In this document: in pieces, positions 16,538 through 24,769 of the stretch
How the letters are laid out: each line of letters starts with the position of its first letter
Numbering within the stretch: the stretch's first letter is position 1
Source of the DNA: Bacillota bacterium
GTDB lineage: Bacteria; Bacillota; DSM-12270; Thermacetogeniales; Thermacetogeniaceae
DNA length: 41,165 nucleotides
Assembly: GCA_029907475.1 (NCBI GenBank)
Contig: JARYLU010000026.1
Span: 1 to 41,165 of the forward strand
Reading direction: 5' to 3'
Notes under the pieces: generated by a model
Told to the model about the DNA's origin: nothing
The model's database searches: none
Seen by the model: the letters and a program-made list of their open reading frames with translations, nothing else
Position numbers and translations under genes: made by a program

Positions 16538-17740
16538 CTATTCTTCCGGAGCGCTCTCCTGTCTGGTTAAAAGACCGGTGTCCCGCACGCGCGCTTTCAC
16601 GCTGATGTTAACCTCCGCCCGGGTGAATTCCCTGTCCCACCGGTTTTTTAATTTCCGCCATTCCTTTTTGTACTTCCGGTGGAAAGCATCCCCAAAGCCG
16701 AAGATGTCCACGCCGTAAACCCGCTGGGCTTTCTCGAGAGCTCCGGTGGCTTTCTTTCTGATCTCCCCGGCCATCGCGCCTTCCAATGCTTTGATCTTCT
16801 CAGGTGTAGCCAGATCCTCGCGGCTCTGCTGTTCCAGCATATCCCCTTCTGCTTCAATTATCACATTAAAGCGCGGCCGCGCTCCGTCGTAATCCGGCAT
16901 GATCGTTGTCTTTGCCCGCCTGATTTTGATTGACGCCTCTGCTGCCGGCTCGCCCGGGGTGGGAACGACGACGACGTCTCTCCTTATTACCTCCCCCTTC
17001 AGCCAGAGCAGCCCCCTGGTCTCGTTTTCGTCCAGCCAGCCGATCAGTTTATCCTCCCTGAAGACCGCCACACCGGTCAGCACCACCTGTTTCTGTTTCG
17101 AGGGCTCCTTTTCCCCGCCCGGTCCCGGAGTAATTCCCGCTCTCTTCACCTCCACCCGGGTGGCTACCGGCTGGACCCCTTTGCTTGCCAGCATTTCGGC
17201 GAATTCTCTGGACTGAACGGAATAGCCGATTTTCATCCTCGCCAGAAAACCGGCGGCCTGCGCCGAAGTCTTCTCCAGAGCTGAATAGGCTTCCAAAAAA
17301 TCCTTAGCCTCTCCTTTGGCCACCATCAACCACGTGGTTTCTCGTGGTTGCCGGTTGCGGTGAAAGAAATCTGTCACCAGCCGTGTTCCTTTTCTTGCCA
17401 TATCTTCCCCGATGACCAGAATTATGCTGTGGCCCCAGTAGATCTCGCGGGGGACCTTCAGCGTCAGGTGCCTCCCGGCATCCTCAATCGTCTCCCCCTC
17501 CGCCCAGACCACCCAGCTGCCGGGAGCCTCCCCCCCGCCCCCGCCCCCGCCCCCGCCTGGGGCAAAAAAAGCACTGGGCCTGGCGATCTGCACCGTCAGC
17601 CGGATTCTGCCTTCAGACGTGCGGTCAACGCCGGCTCCCAGAACAATAGCCAGCTCGGCCAGTTCCCTGCGGTCCCAACAGCCTCCCAGGAGTCCGGTTA
17701 AAAAGATCAAGATCAGGAGAATAGACGTCTTTTTAATCAA
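16538..17740 (-). CDS. Germinant receptor lipoprotein, Ger(x)C family
   Basis: A 400-residue lipoprotein of the spore inner membrane, the C subunit of a GerA-type receptor. Signal peptide and lipobox are clear: ILLILIFLTGLLGGCWDRRE, with the lipidated cysteine at 21. Family features include AIVLGAGVDRT and the C-terminal domain ending in YKKEWRKLKNRWDREFTRAEVNISVKARVRDTGL. An oligoglycine stretch (nine Gly, about residues 63-71) comes from a tandem hexanucleotide. The start is TTG 17740, overlapping the gerB stop by eight bases, with GGAGG upstream, so translation is coupled. Confidence 0.93.
   Translation of the reverse strand: MIKKTSILLILIFLTGLLGGCWDRRELAELAIVLGAGVDRTSEGRIRLTVQIARPSAFFAPGGGGGGGGGEAPGSWVVWAEGETIEDAGRHLTLKVPREIYWGHSIILVIGEDMARKGTRLVTDFFHRNRQPRETTWLMVAKGEAKDFLEAYSALEKTSAQAAGFLARMKIGYSVQSREFAEMLASKGVQPVATRVEVKRAGITPGPGGEKEPSKQKQVVLTGVAVFREDKLIGWLDENETRGLLWLKGEVIRRDVVVVPTPGEPAAEASIKIRRAKTTIMPDYDGARPRFNVIIEAEGDMLEQQSREDLATPEKIKALEGAMAGEIRKKATGALEKAQRVYGVDIFGFGDAFHRKYKKEWRKLKNRWDREFTRAEVNISVKARVRDTGLLTRQESAPEE
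17530..17556. repeat. (CCCCCG)n hexanucleotide tract inside gerC
   Basis: About four tandem CCCCCG units encode the Gly run. The coding strand is GGGGGC-repeated, which satisfies the G-quadruplex pattern (four runs of five or more G with one-base loops). Slippage by one unit adds or removes two glycines without frameshift. Confidence 0.8.
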
Positions 17741-18830
17741 CTCTTCTCGCCTCCTTACCCCGGGCCAGGGCGACGATCAGCAGCACCAGCGGAATCCCCG
17801 CCTCGAAAAGGATCAGGGAATAGGGCGGAAAGACCCTGGCCAGAAAATCAAGTAGCACCACCAAATTCTCACAAAGGAGCGCTAAAGCCACCAGAATCAC
17901 TCCCACCGGCGCCACCAGGGGGCGGTACTCTTTGAGCCCAAGCAACTGGGCGCTGCCTAAAACAGCGGCGTAGTAAAATACCCCAATTTTTGCAAACCCC
18001 CCGAGCATCCAGACCGTCACAACAGCGGCCTCCATCCGTTCCAGAAAATTTGCGATAGAAACCACCCGGACCGCGTTGTAAGTGGGGAAAATCCAGGAGC
18101 GGGTCAGGTTGGGGCCGAAAACAGCCAGGGAAACCAGCACGCTTACCAGAAGGAAGAAGCCGGTGAAGAGAGTGGCCTGCGCCGCCACCCGGTAGGCTTC
18201 CTTTGGCCTGGTCAGAAAAGGAATGATCATTGAAAAGACAACAATTTCCCCCAGCCAGCTCGCGGGCGCAGCCGCCCCTTTCAAAATAGGGGCCAGGCCG
18301 GTATCCAGAACAGGCAGCAGCCTGACCACTTTCATATATTTGGCAGATAAAAGAAAAACGATAAACAGCAATCCCATAAGAGGTAGAAACAGCTGGGTGT
18401 ACCGGCCTAAAACCTCGAGCCCGCTTCGGACCGCGTAGGCGGCCACGACAGCCCCTATAATGAAAAAAACGATAGAAGGCGTGTTAGGTAAGATCCCGAT
18501 ACATAAAAAAGACCCGAACTCGTCCAGGACCAGGGCGTTTGTGTGCAAAAACCACCAGATGTACAAAATGCCGACAATTTTCCCCGGGACCCTTCCCAGA
18601 ATTTCCTCCGCGTACTCAAACAGGGTTTTCCCCGGGAAGCGGAGGTTCAAGCTCGCCACCAGGCGGGCAACCATGAGCCCTGCCAGGACAGCAGCGACGA
18701 CCGACAACCAGGCATCCTGTCTGGCATGCCTTACAATAACAGGAGGAAGGGTGAGGATGGCACTCGGCAAAACAAGAGCGATCATCAACATCACGGCCTG
18801 TTTGCCGTCAATTTTGCCCCGCTCCAACAT
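17733..18830 (-). CDS. Germinant receptor permease-like subunit, GerB family
   Basis: A 365-residue polytopic membrane protein of the spore inner membrane, the B subunit of a GerA-type receptor and a member of the amino acid/polyamine transporter superfamily. About ten hydrophobic helices are visible (for example AVMLMIALVLPSAILTLPPV, IVFFIIGAVVAAYAV, LFLPLMGLLFIVFLLSA). The family pattern RHARQDAWLSVVAA and FPGKTLFEYAEEILGRVPGK near the N-terminus is present. Start ATG 18830 follows AAGGGGG. It lies 12 bases from gerA and overlaps gerC. The germinant cannot be told from sequence. Confidence 0.93.
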   Translation of the reverse strand: MLERGKIDGKQAVMLMIALVLPSAILTLPPVIVRHARQDAWLSVVAAVLAGLMVARLVASLNLRFPGKTLFEYAEEILGRVPGKIVGILYIWWFLHTNALVLDEFGSFLCIGILPNTPSIVFFIIGAVVAAYAVRSGLEVLGRYTQLFLPLMGLLFIVFLLSAKYMKVVRLLPVLDTGLAPILKGAAAPASWLGEIVVFSMIIPFLTRPKEAYRVAAQATLFTGFFLLVSVLVSLAVFGPNLTRSWIFPTYNAVRVVSIANFLERMEAAVVTVWMLGGFAKIGVFYYAAVLGSAQLLGLKEYRPLVAPVGVILVALALLCENLVVLLDFLARVFPPYSLILFEAGIPLVLLIVALARGKEARRVD

Positions 18831-18842
18831 GGTGATACCCCC

Positions 18843-20477
18843 TTATCTTTCCGGCTCCGGGGGGGTTGGCTTTAACCCCGGGATCTGTCTTTTCTGATCC
18901 CGCCTGGCGATCAGGCGGGGGCGGGTGAACATCGCCCACAGCGGCGCCCGGAAAACCACGTCTTTCAGGTCAACGGCGGTGGTAGGAACGATGGGAGAGA
19001 GGTAAGGGACCCCGAAGGAGCGCAGCGTGCAGAGGTGGATGCCGATGACCGCAACCCCGCTGATCAATCCAAATAGGCCCAGGGCGGCTGAGAGGACCAT
19101 CAGGGTAAAGCGCAGCATGCGAAAGGCGATGCTGGCGCTGTAAGAGAAAGTAAAGGAGGCGATCCCGGTGAAGGCCACCACAATCACGGTTGCCGAGGCC
19201 ACGAGGCCGGCCCGGACGGCCGCCTCCCCGAGGACCAGCGCCCCGACGATGCTCACCGCCTGGCCGATCGGCCGCGGCAGTCGGATTCCGGCCTCTCTTA
19301 AGGTTTCAAAAATAAGCTCCATGACCAGTACTTCGACGAAAACCGGAAAGGGGACCGGCTCCCGCTGCCCGGCGATACTCAAAAGGAGCGGGGTGGGCAG
19401 CATTTCATGGTGGAAGCTGGTCACGGCAATGTAGAGCGCGGGCAGCGCAAGGGAAGCCATCATGACTGTAAACCGGACCAGCCTTACCGCCGAAGTAAAC
19501 AGGAAGCGCTCGTAATAGTCCTCGGGCGCGTGGAGATGCTCGACGAACAGGTTGGGTACGGTCAGGACAAAGGGGGTCCCGTCCACCACGATCGCCACTC
19601 TCCCTTCCAGCAGCATCGCCGCCACCCGGTCCGGCTTTTCGGTGTGGTTGACGGTAGGGAAGGGGCTCCAGGGGTTATCCTCGATCAATTCCTCGATGTT
19701 GCCGCTTTCCAGGATCCCGTCAATCTTAATTCTTTCCAGCCTGCTCTTTACTTCCGCCACCAGCTTGTTGTTGGCGATCCCTTCGATATAAAGTACGGCC
19801 ACATCGGTACTGGTGACTTCGCCGAGCGTCAAGATCTCGATTTTCAGATCAGGACTTTTTACTCTCCGCCGGACAAGCGATGTATTGATTCGTAAAGTCT
19901 CAACGAAAGATTCCCGCGGCCCCCTGACCGTCGGCTCCGCTACCGGCTCGTTAATAGAGCGCGTCTCCCAGCCCCTGGCCCCGTTGATGATGGCGGTAGC
20001 GTGCCCGTCCACCAGGAGAACTGTATCCCCCGACAGAATGGCGTGGACGACATCCCGCAGGTTCCCGGTTTCCTTAATCTGGTGCATGCACAGGCCGCGC
20101 CGTTTGATGAATTCCAGGGCCCGGCCTTTGGTGATCTCCCGGCCGTGTCCGGTCATGGCGACCTCCAGGGCAAGCGCCCGCATAATCTGGTCGCTGACCT
20201 GGGCCTTGTCCACCATGCCGTCCGTATAGATCAGGGCCAGCCTGATCTGCTCATTCTGGGCAAAAACAAACTCCCGGTAAATGACATCACCGCAGTTATT
20301 TAAAACCGATTTTAATTGCCGGAGGTTGTTATCCAGGTCCGGGGTCAAGAACCGGTCATTTAAAGGTTCACTGGAAAGGGTAGCGCCGCTCAGCTTGTTC
20401 GCCTTCCCCTGATCCCGGCTTTTGCCTGAACCCCGGGCCACGGCCCCGGGTCTGCGCGGCTTAATGAACCTGACCAT
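18843..20477 (-). CDS. Germinant receptor subunit, GerA family
   Basis: A 544-residue A subunit of a GerA-type receptor. A soluble N-terminal domain (to about 310) with LYIEGIANNKLVAEVKSRLERIKIDGILESGNIEELIEDNPWSPFPTV-type features precedes a C-terminal domain with several membrane helices (LVRFTVMMASLALPALYIAVTSF; VSIVGALVLGEAAVRAGLV; FTLMVLSAALGLFGLISGV). RPDRV and PNLFVEHLHAPEDYYERF are conserved family blocks. ATG 20477 follows AAGGTGATAAG. First gene of the leftward operon gerA-gerB-gerC-small membrane protein; forespore (sigma-G) expression would be expected, but I find no convincing sigma-G promoter in the leader. Confidence 0.95.
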   Translation of the reverse strand: MVRFIKPRRPGAVARGSGKSRDQGKANKLSGATLSSEPLNDRFLTPDLDNNLRQLKSVLNNCGDVIYREFVFAQNEQIRLALIYTDGMVDKAQVSDQIMRALALEVAMTGHGREITKGRALEFIKRRGLCMHQIKETGNLRDVVHAILSGDTVLLVDGHATAIINGARGWETRSINEPVAEPTVRGPRESFVETLRINTSLVRRRVKSPDLKIEILTLGEVTSTDVAVLYIEGIANNKLVAEVKSRLERIKIDGILESGNIEELIEDNPWSPFPTVNHTEKPDRVAAMLLEGRVAIVVDGTPFVLTVPNLFVEHLHAPEDYYERFLFTSAVRLVRFTVMMASLALPALYIAVTSFHHEMLPTPLLLSIAGQREPVPFPVFVEVLVMELIFETLREAGIRLPRPIGQAVSIVGALVLGEAAVRAGLVASATVIVVAFTGIASFTFSYSASIAFRMLRFTLMVLSAALGLFGLISGVAVIGIHLCTLRSFGVPYLSPIVPTTAVDLKDVVFRAPLWAMFTRPRLIARRDQKRQIPGLKPTPPEPER

Positions 20478-20671
20478 CTTATCACCTTAAGGCATTTTTT
20501 ACCTTAGGAGTATTCTTGATGGATCAGCCGCTTTTTATACCAACAAATTGCTACCAATCCGGTTATCCTGCGCTTGCTCCCGCCCGGCACTCAATGCCGG
20601 CTCTATCCAAACTGTTCGTACTGCTTCCTCAATAGCCACTCATGGTTCTGTAGATTTGGAAAATGACATTG

Positions 20672-20810
20672 AGTACTGGGCGAGGTTTTATTTGTAAAAG
20701 GCGGAATTTTAAGCGCGAGCAACCTTGCGGAAAATTACTCGCCCTTGACCGGGGGCAGCTAACGGCAGCCGGCTCATGCCGGCTCCTCGGGCAGGGAGTC
20801 AAGGGCGATG
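20672..20810 (+). ncRNA. Candidate structured RNA element upstream of abrB
   Basis: The CGCCC at 20740-20744 can pair either with GGGCG at 20678-20682 or with GGGCG at 20803-20807; the two stems exclude each other, as in attenuators or switches. The downstream stem is 10 perfect base pairs and contains an inner perfect hairpin. No known RNA family is recognised, and strand and transcription are not established. Confidence 0.35.
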
Positions 20811-20856
20811 GTGTCCATGGGAGGTGACATTTTTCAAAAAATTTCGCAGGAAATGG

Positions 20857-20885
20857 TTGACTTTTCTTGGAAGAGATGGTACGCT
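20857..20885 (+). promoter_or_regulatory. Promoter of the AbrB-like gene
   Basis: TTGACT (20857-20862), a 17-base spacer and TACGCT (20880-20885). The ribosome binding site AGGAGGGAG follows at about 20918-20926. Confidence 0.6.
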
Positions 20886-20932
20886 TTGCTTAAGAGAAAC
20901 TTGTCGAATTTTATCCAGGAGGGAGAGAAATT

Positions 20933-21181
20933 GTGAAGTCTACAGGTGTTGTCAGAAAAGTTGACGAACTGGGGAGGGTGGTAATTCCCATTGAGTTGCG
21001 GCGAACCCTCGGGATCGCGGAAAAGGACGCATTGGAGATCTATGTAGACCGGGAAAAGATTATCCTGAAAAAGTACGAACCGGCCTGCATTTTCTGCGGC
21101 AATGCAGAAAATGTCCAGCATTTCCGCGGTAAAAACGTCTGCCGGGAGTGCGCGATGGCAATGGCCCAGGAGGCTGTTTAA
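20933..21181 (+). CDS. AbrB/SpoVT-type regulator with C-terminal zinc-ribbon-like cysteines
   Basis: An 82-residue transition-state-type DNA-binding protein. Residues 1-50 form the swapped-hairpin AbrB domain (MKSTGVVRKVDELGRVVIPIELRRTLGI, ALEIYVD, IILKKY). The C-terminal third has CIFCGN and VCREC, two cysteine pairs that could bind zinc, a known arrangement in clostridial AbrB proteins. GTG 20933 follows AGGAGGGAG. It sits where abrB lies in the Bacillus order (between yabC and metS), and like that gene runs opposite to its neighbours. Targets are unknown. Confidence 0.92.
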   Translation: MKSTGVVRKVDELGRVVIPIELRRTLGIAEKDALEIYVDREKIILKKYEPACIFCGNAENVQHFRGKNVCRECAMAMAQEAV

Positions 21182-21234
21182 TTAGTTCTGCAAGTAGTCA
21201 AGCCCCCGGCGTTTTTGATTGCTCGTCCTCAAAA

Positions 21235-21270
21235 AAACCCCCGTTTTTGGAACAAGAAACGGGGGTTTTT
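21235..21270. terminator. Strong bidirectional terminator between abrB and rsmI
   Basis: A 12-bp stem AAACCCCCGTTT / AAACGGGGGTTT with a 10-base loop and T-runs on both strands. It ends abrB transcription rightward and the decarboxylase-to-rsmI operon leftward. Confidence 0.9.
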
Positions 21271-21334
21271 ATATGCCGCGGCGCCGCGAGGCGGGCCCGT
21301 CCTGAATACGGCAATTCATCGAAAGGTGGAATTC

Positions 21335-22177
21335 TCACTTTTTATGATAAGCGCGGTACGCTTCGCTTTTGGAGATCCCCAGCGCACGCGCCACAGCCTT
21401 GCAGGCAGCCTGAAGCTCTGCTCCGGCGCGGAGCAGGGACTCAACCGCGCTCCTGACGGCTCCCGGGTCCTCCGGAAGAGCGGGCGCCCCTCCCCTTTTG
21501 CCCTCCGTGACGAGGGTCAGTTCCCCCCGCGGGGGGTGGTCCGCGAAGTGGGCCGCCACTTCAGCAAAAGAGCCCCGGACCACCTCTTCAAACTGTTTCG
21601 TAAGCTCCCGGGCTACCGCCACCCGCCGCCCTTCTCCCCAAACCTCCCGGAAATCCTCCAGGGTTTTCCGGAGACGGTGGGGGGTCTCGTAAAAGACCCC
21701 GGTTCTGGTTTCCTCCTCAAGCTCCTTTAAAAATTCCCGCCTCGCTCCCCCTTCCCGGGGAAGAAACCCTTGAAAATAAAAGGGATAGGGTGGAAATCCC
21801 GAAACCACCAGGGCCGCAACAACAGCCGAAGGGCCCGGAACCACCGTCACCCGGTAGCCTTCCGTGAGGGCGCGCCGCACCAAAAGGTAACCCGGGTCCG
21901 CCAGTCCAGGCATTCCTGCGTCTGTCACCAGGGCCACCGACCTGCCCCTTGCCAGTTCCTCAAGTAAAAAGGGTACCTTTTCCCGCTGGTTGTGTTCGTG
22001 GAAACTGGTGAAGGGAACGCGAATCCCGTAGTGGGAAAGGAGTTTTCGGGTACAGCGGGTATCTTCGGCCGCGATCAGGGCAACCTCGCCCAGGGTCCGG
22101 AGCGCCCTCAGCGTAATATCCTCGAGATTTCCCAGGGGGGTCCCGCAGAGGTAGAGCACTCCCCTTCCTTCATCCAT
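21335..22177 (-). CDS. rsmI: 16S rRNA (cytidine-2'-O)-methyltransferase RsmI
   Basis: A 280-residue tetrapyrrole-methylase-fold enzyme that methylates the ribose of C1402 in 16S rRNA using SAM. Motifs: LYLCGTPLGNLEDITLRAL, AAEDTRCTRKLLSHYGI, SFHEHN, LVTDAGMPGLADPGYLLV, VVPGPSAVVAALVVSGF and FYETPHRLRKTL. A short helical C-terminal domain ends in GISKSEAYRAYHKK. ATG 22177 is fixed by GAGGGG six bases upstream; longer frames would run into ricT. It lies 16 bases after ricT. Confidence 0.95.
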   Translation of the reverse strand: MDEGRGVLYLCGTPLGNLEDITLRALRTLGEVALIAAEDTRCTRKLLSHYGIRVPFTSFHEHNQREKVPFLLEELARGRSVALVTDAGMPGLADPGYLLVRRALTEGYRVTVVPGPSAVVAALVVSGFPPYPFYFQGFLPREGGARREFLKELEEETRTGVFYETPHRLRKTLEDFREVWGEGRRVAVARELTKQFEEVVRGSFAEVAAHFADHPPRGELTLVTEGKRGGAPALPEDPGAVRSAVESLLRAGAELQAACKAVARALGISKSEAYRAYHKK

Positions 22178-22193
22178 CCCTGACCCCTCTTTC

Positions 22194-23045
22194 TTAAATC
22201 GTTTCTTTTCGTTCCTCTTCCCCGCAAGGAAATTCCGGTTCCTCGCTCCCTTCCGGCAACTCATCTTCACCCCCCGGAAGGGGTTTTCTTTCCTCAAGCT
22301 CTTCTTCCAGGCGAACCGGGCAGGATTCGTAACAGGGATTTTCATATTTCAGACAGCACATGAGCCGCCCGCAGATCCCGCTGATCTTGGTGGGGTTTAG
22401 AGAAAGGTTCTGGTCTTTTGCCATGCGGATGGAAACCGGCTCAAAATCCCCCAGCCAAGTGTGGCAGCAAAGCTCTCTCCCGCAGGGACCCAACCCTCCG
22501 AGGAACTTGGCTTCATCCCTCACCCCGATCTGGCGCAGTTCGATCCGCGTCCGGAAAATCGCGGCCAAATCTTTCACCAGTTCCCGGAAGTCGACCCTTC
22601 CCTCGGCGGTGAAATAAAACAGGATCTTCCCGACATCAAAGGTAAACTCCACGTCAATCAGCTTCATCGGCAGGCCGTGTTCGGCAATTTTTGCCTCACA
22701 AACCGCAAAGGCCTCCTTCGCACGCCGCCTGTTTTCTTCCACTTTCGCGCAGTCCCCGGGAGTCGCCTTCCGGATCACCTCTCTTAAGGGGGCTACGGTT
22801 TCTTCAAGCAGCACTTCCCGGGGACCCAAAACAACGGTGCCAAATTCGATGCCGCGCGCAGTTTCGACGATTACGGGGTCCCCTGGTTGAAGAGGGATTT
22901 CGCCAGGCCTGAAATAGTAAATTTTCCCGGCCCGCCGGAACCGGACCCCTACCACAACCACCTTACCGGCTTCCTGCGCACTTTCCTGCCTGACCTGAGT
23001 TTCTTCTCCCAATTCCTGGGCTTCATGATCGTTTTCCATGGTCAT
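22194..23045 (-). CDS. ricT: PSP1 domain protein RicT (YaaT)
   Basis: A 283-residue protein of the YaaT/RicT family, part of the RicAFT (YlbF-YmcA-YaaT) complex which in Bacillus affects mRNA processing by RNase Y and the sporulation phosphorelay. The PSP1 domain covers about 45-215 with KVEENRRRAKEAFAVCEAKI and GLPMKLIDVEFTFDVGKILFYF. Conserved cysteine motifs CGRELCC, CGRLMCC and the CYESC region are those that hold [4Fe-4S] clusters in the Bacillus complex. The acidic C-terminal tail (about 240-283) is low-complexity. ATG 23045 follows CGAGGA. Confidence 0.95.
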   Translation of the reverse strand: MTMENDHEAQELGEETQVRQESAQEAGKVVVVGVRFRRAGKIYYFRPGEIPLQPGDPVIVETARGIEFGTVVLGPREVLLEETVAPLREVIRKATPGDCAKVEENRRRAKEAFAVCEAKIAEHGLPMKLIDVEFTFDVGKILFYFTAEGRVDFRELVKDLAAIFRTRIELRQIGVRDEAKFLGGLGPCGRELCCHTWLGDFEPVSIRMAKDQNLSLNPTKISGICGRLMCCLKYENPCYESCPVRLEEELEERKPLPGGEDELPEGSEEPEFPCGEEERKETI

Positions 23046-23071
23046 TAATCCTCGCTTCCAAAAAGGTAACG

Positions 23072-24034
23072 CTATCGCTCAAGAGAATTTGATTCTGAAA
23101 TTAACGCCGGGGGGAGCTGCCGGAGCCGCCTTTGCACCCTGCGTAAAGTAAGGGCAAGCACCGGAGAAACCTGAGCATTTGCTTCGAGGAGAGAAAGGCC
23201 CCTCTCCAGGCTTACCAAACATTCCAGCAGGGATTCCAGCAGTTCAATCCCTGTTCGAGCGCGTTCCCGCTCCCCGGCACTGTACATAGTGCCGGGCTCC
23301 CGGCAAAACAGGTCCCGCCGGGCGCGGTAAACCTGTTCGAGATCCGCAACCAGAAATTTTAGCAGCTCCCGGGCCGCAGCCCGGTCCGGGCCGAAACGCC
23401 GGACTGCTCCTATCAATTCGGATTCCTTTCCTTCCCGGAGGAGCCGGGAAATCAAAGCGGCTTTTTCAGGAGCGGCAAAACCCTGCGAGCTCCGCCCCGG
23501 CGTTCTTTCCCCGGACCTGAAGACCACAAGCCGGCACCGGGATACAATCGTGGGTAAGAGGGCGCGGTAATCCCCGGTTAACAGGAGAAAGACGGTTTGG
23601 GGTAAGGGCTCTTCCAGCGCCTTTAAAAGGCTGTTGGCCGCCGGCGCCGTAAGGAGTTCGGGGCCCTCCAGGAGGAAAACCTGGCGCTTTCCGATCTGGG
23701 GGCGGTAATTAAAAAAGGGGCGCCAGAGCCTGATTTGCTCTACTTTCAGGGAGCTCCCGCTCGCCTCTAAGAGGTGAAAATCGGGGTGAGCCTGCCGCGC
23801 CCAGGCCCGGCAGGAGGGGCAGGTACCGCACGACTCTCCTCCTTCGAGGGCGGCGCAGAGAAGCGACCGGGCGAAAGATAACGCCGCTTCCCTTGTTCTT
23901 TCCGGAACGGGCCCGGAAAAAAGGTAGGCGTGGGCAATTTGAGCACCTATCAGGTCCTGGAGAAGCTGGCGCACAGCAGGCTCTTCCCCCCATTTCGAAA
24001 GGGATCCGCCCGGCGCCGGATTTTGGAATGTCAA
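23072..24034 (-). CDS. holB: DNA polymerase III delta-prime subunit
   Basis: A 320-residue clamp-loader subunit. The Walker A region is degenerate (FSGPVPERTRE), as in ATP-inactive delta-prime subunits; the zinc module CGTCPSCRAW is present, along with VFLLEGPELLTAPAANSLLKALEEP and LLPTIVSRCRLVVF (SRC motif). The C-terminal part is helical. The start is TTG 24034 with AGGGGGGTG eight bases upstream. The Bacillus neighbours yaaQ and yaaR between tmk and holB are absent, leaving about 80 bases. Confidence 0.93.
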   Translation of the reverse strand: MTFQNPAPGGSLSKWGEEPAVRQLLQDLIGAQIAHAYLFSGPVPERTREAALSFARSLLCAALEGGESCGTCPSCRAWARQAHPDFHLLEASGSSLKVEQIRLWRPFFNYRPQIGKRQVFLLEGPELLTAPAANSLLKALEEPLPQTVFLLLTGDYRALLPTIVSRCRLVVFRSGERTPGRSSQGFAAPEKAALISRLLREGKESELIGAVRRFGPDRAAARELLKFLVADLEQVYRARRDLFCREPGTMYSAGERERARTGIELLESLLECLVSLERGLSLLEANAQVSPVLALTLRRVQRRLRQLPPALISESNSLER

Positions 24035-24114
24035 GGTTTTTCACCCCCCTAACTCCCGCGCCCCGGCAGCTTACCGGGGGTCTCCCGGCTTGCTGTTTAG
24101 CCCCCGGCAAAAAC

Positions 24115-24765
24115 TCAAAAAGGGGCGCCCGGTTCGTTTCCTTCTAAAAAAGGAAGAATTAACATCCAGAGGCGCTGCTGGACCTCCTCCGGGGTCCCCC
24201 GCGCCTCCACAACCTTGATCCGGGCCGGGGCGGCGCGGGCGAGGGCGCGGTAACCTTCTCTGACCCGCCGGTGAAAAGAGATGTCCTCTTGCTCCAACCG
24301 GTCCCCGGCACGCCCCCCCCGGGAGCGCAGCAGGCCCTGTTCCGGCTCTAAATCGAACAAAATCGTATAAAAAGAACCTAAACTATTTAAAGCAAAGGCA
24401 TTGATTGCCCGCAGGAGATTCAAGTCAAGCCCCCGCCCGTACCCCTGGTAAGCCAGGCTGGAATCGACAAAACGGTCGCACAAAACAACCTGACCCGCTG
24501 CCAGGGCCGGTATCATGACCTCCCTGACCAGTTGGGCGCGCGCCCCTGCGTAAAGCAGGGCTTCCGCAGCGGGGGTCATTTCCCGGAAAGAGGGGTCTAA
24601 AAGGAGGCCGCGTACGGCTTCCGAAAGCCGGGTCCCGCCGGGCTCGCGCGTCACCAGGACGGAGTAGCCAGCTGCTTTCAGGGCAGCTGCCGTTAAATTT
24701 ACCTGGGTTGTTTTTCCGGCCCCATCGGGCCCCTCAAAGGTAATCAGCTTGCCTTCCGCCCCCAA
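24115..24765 (-). CDS. tmk: Thymidylate kinase
   Basis: A 216-residue dTMP kinase making dTDP. The P-loop is FEGPDGAGKTTQ (about residues 10-21), followed by the DR(E)-type motif TREPGGTRLSE, LLYAGARAQLV, CDRFVDSSLAYQGYGRGL and the LID region SRGGRAGDRLEQED. The length is standard. TTG 24765 is the start, four bases after the decarboxylase stop, with GGGAGTTGAGG upstream. It belongs to the operon decarboxylase-tmk-holB-ricT-rsmI. Confidence 0.95.
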   Translation of the reverse strand: MGAEGKLITFEGPDGAGKTTQVNLTAAALKAAGYSVLVTREPGGTRLSEAVRGLLLDPSFREMTPAAEALLYAGARAQLVREVMIPALAAGQVVLCDRFVDSSLAYQGYGRGLDLNLLRAINAFALNSLGSFYTILFDLEPEQGLLRSRGGRAGDRLEQEDISFHRRVREGYRALARAAPARIKVVEARGTPEEVQQRLWMLILPFLEGNEPGAPF

Positions 24766-24769
24766 AGCC

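Larger units (their letters stand above)
20478..20932. other. Divergent gerA/abrB intergenic region with structured elements
   Basis: 455 bases with no gene. From left to right it holds the gerA leader, a CCGGCA-CTCAA-TGCCGG hairpin (20584-20600), GGGCGAG (20678-20684) able to pair with CTCGCCC (20738-20744), a 10-bp inverted repeat CGCCCTTGAC/GTCAAGGGCG (20740-20749 and 20798-20807) enclosing a 7-bp AGCCGGC-TCAT-GCCGGCT hairpin (20767-20784), and finally the abrB-like promoter and ribosome binding site. Confidence 0.7.
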
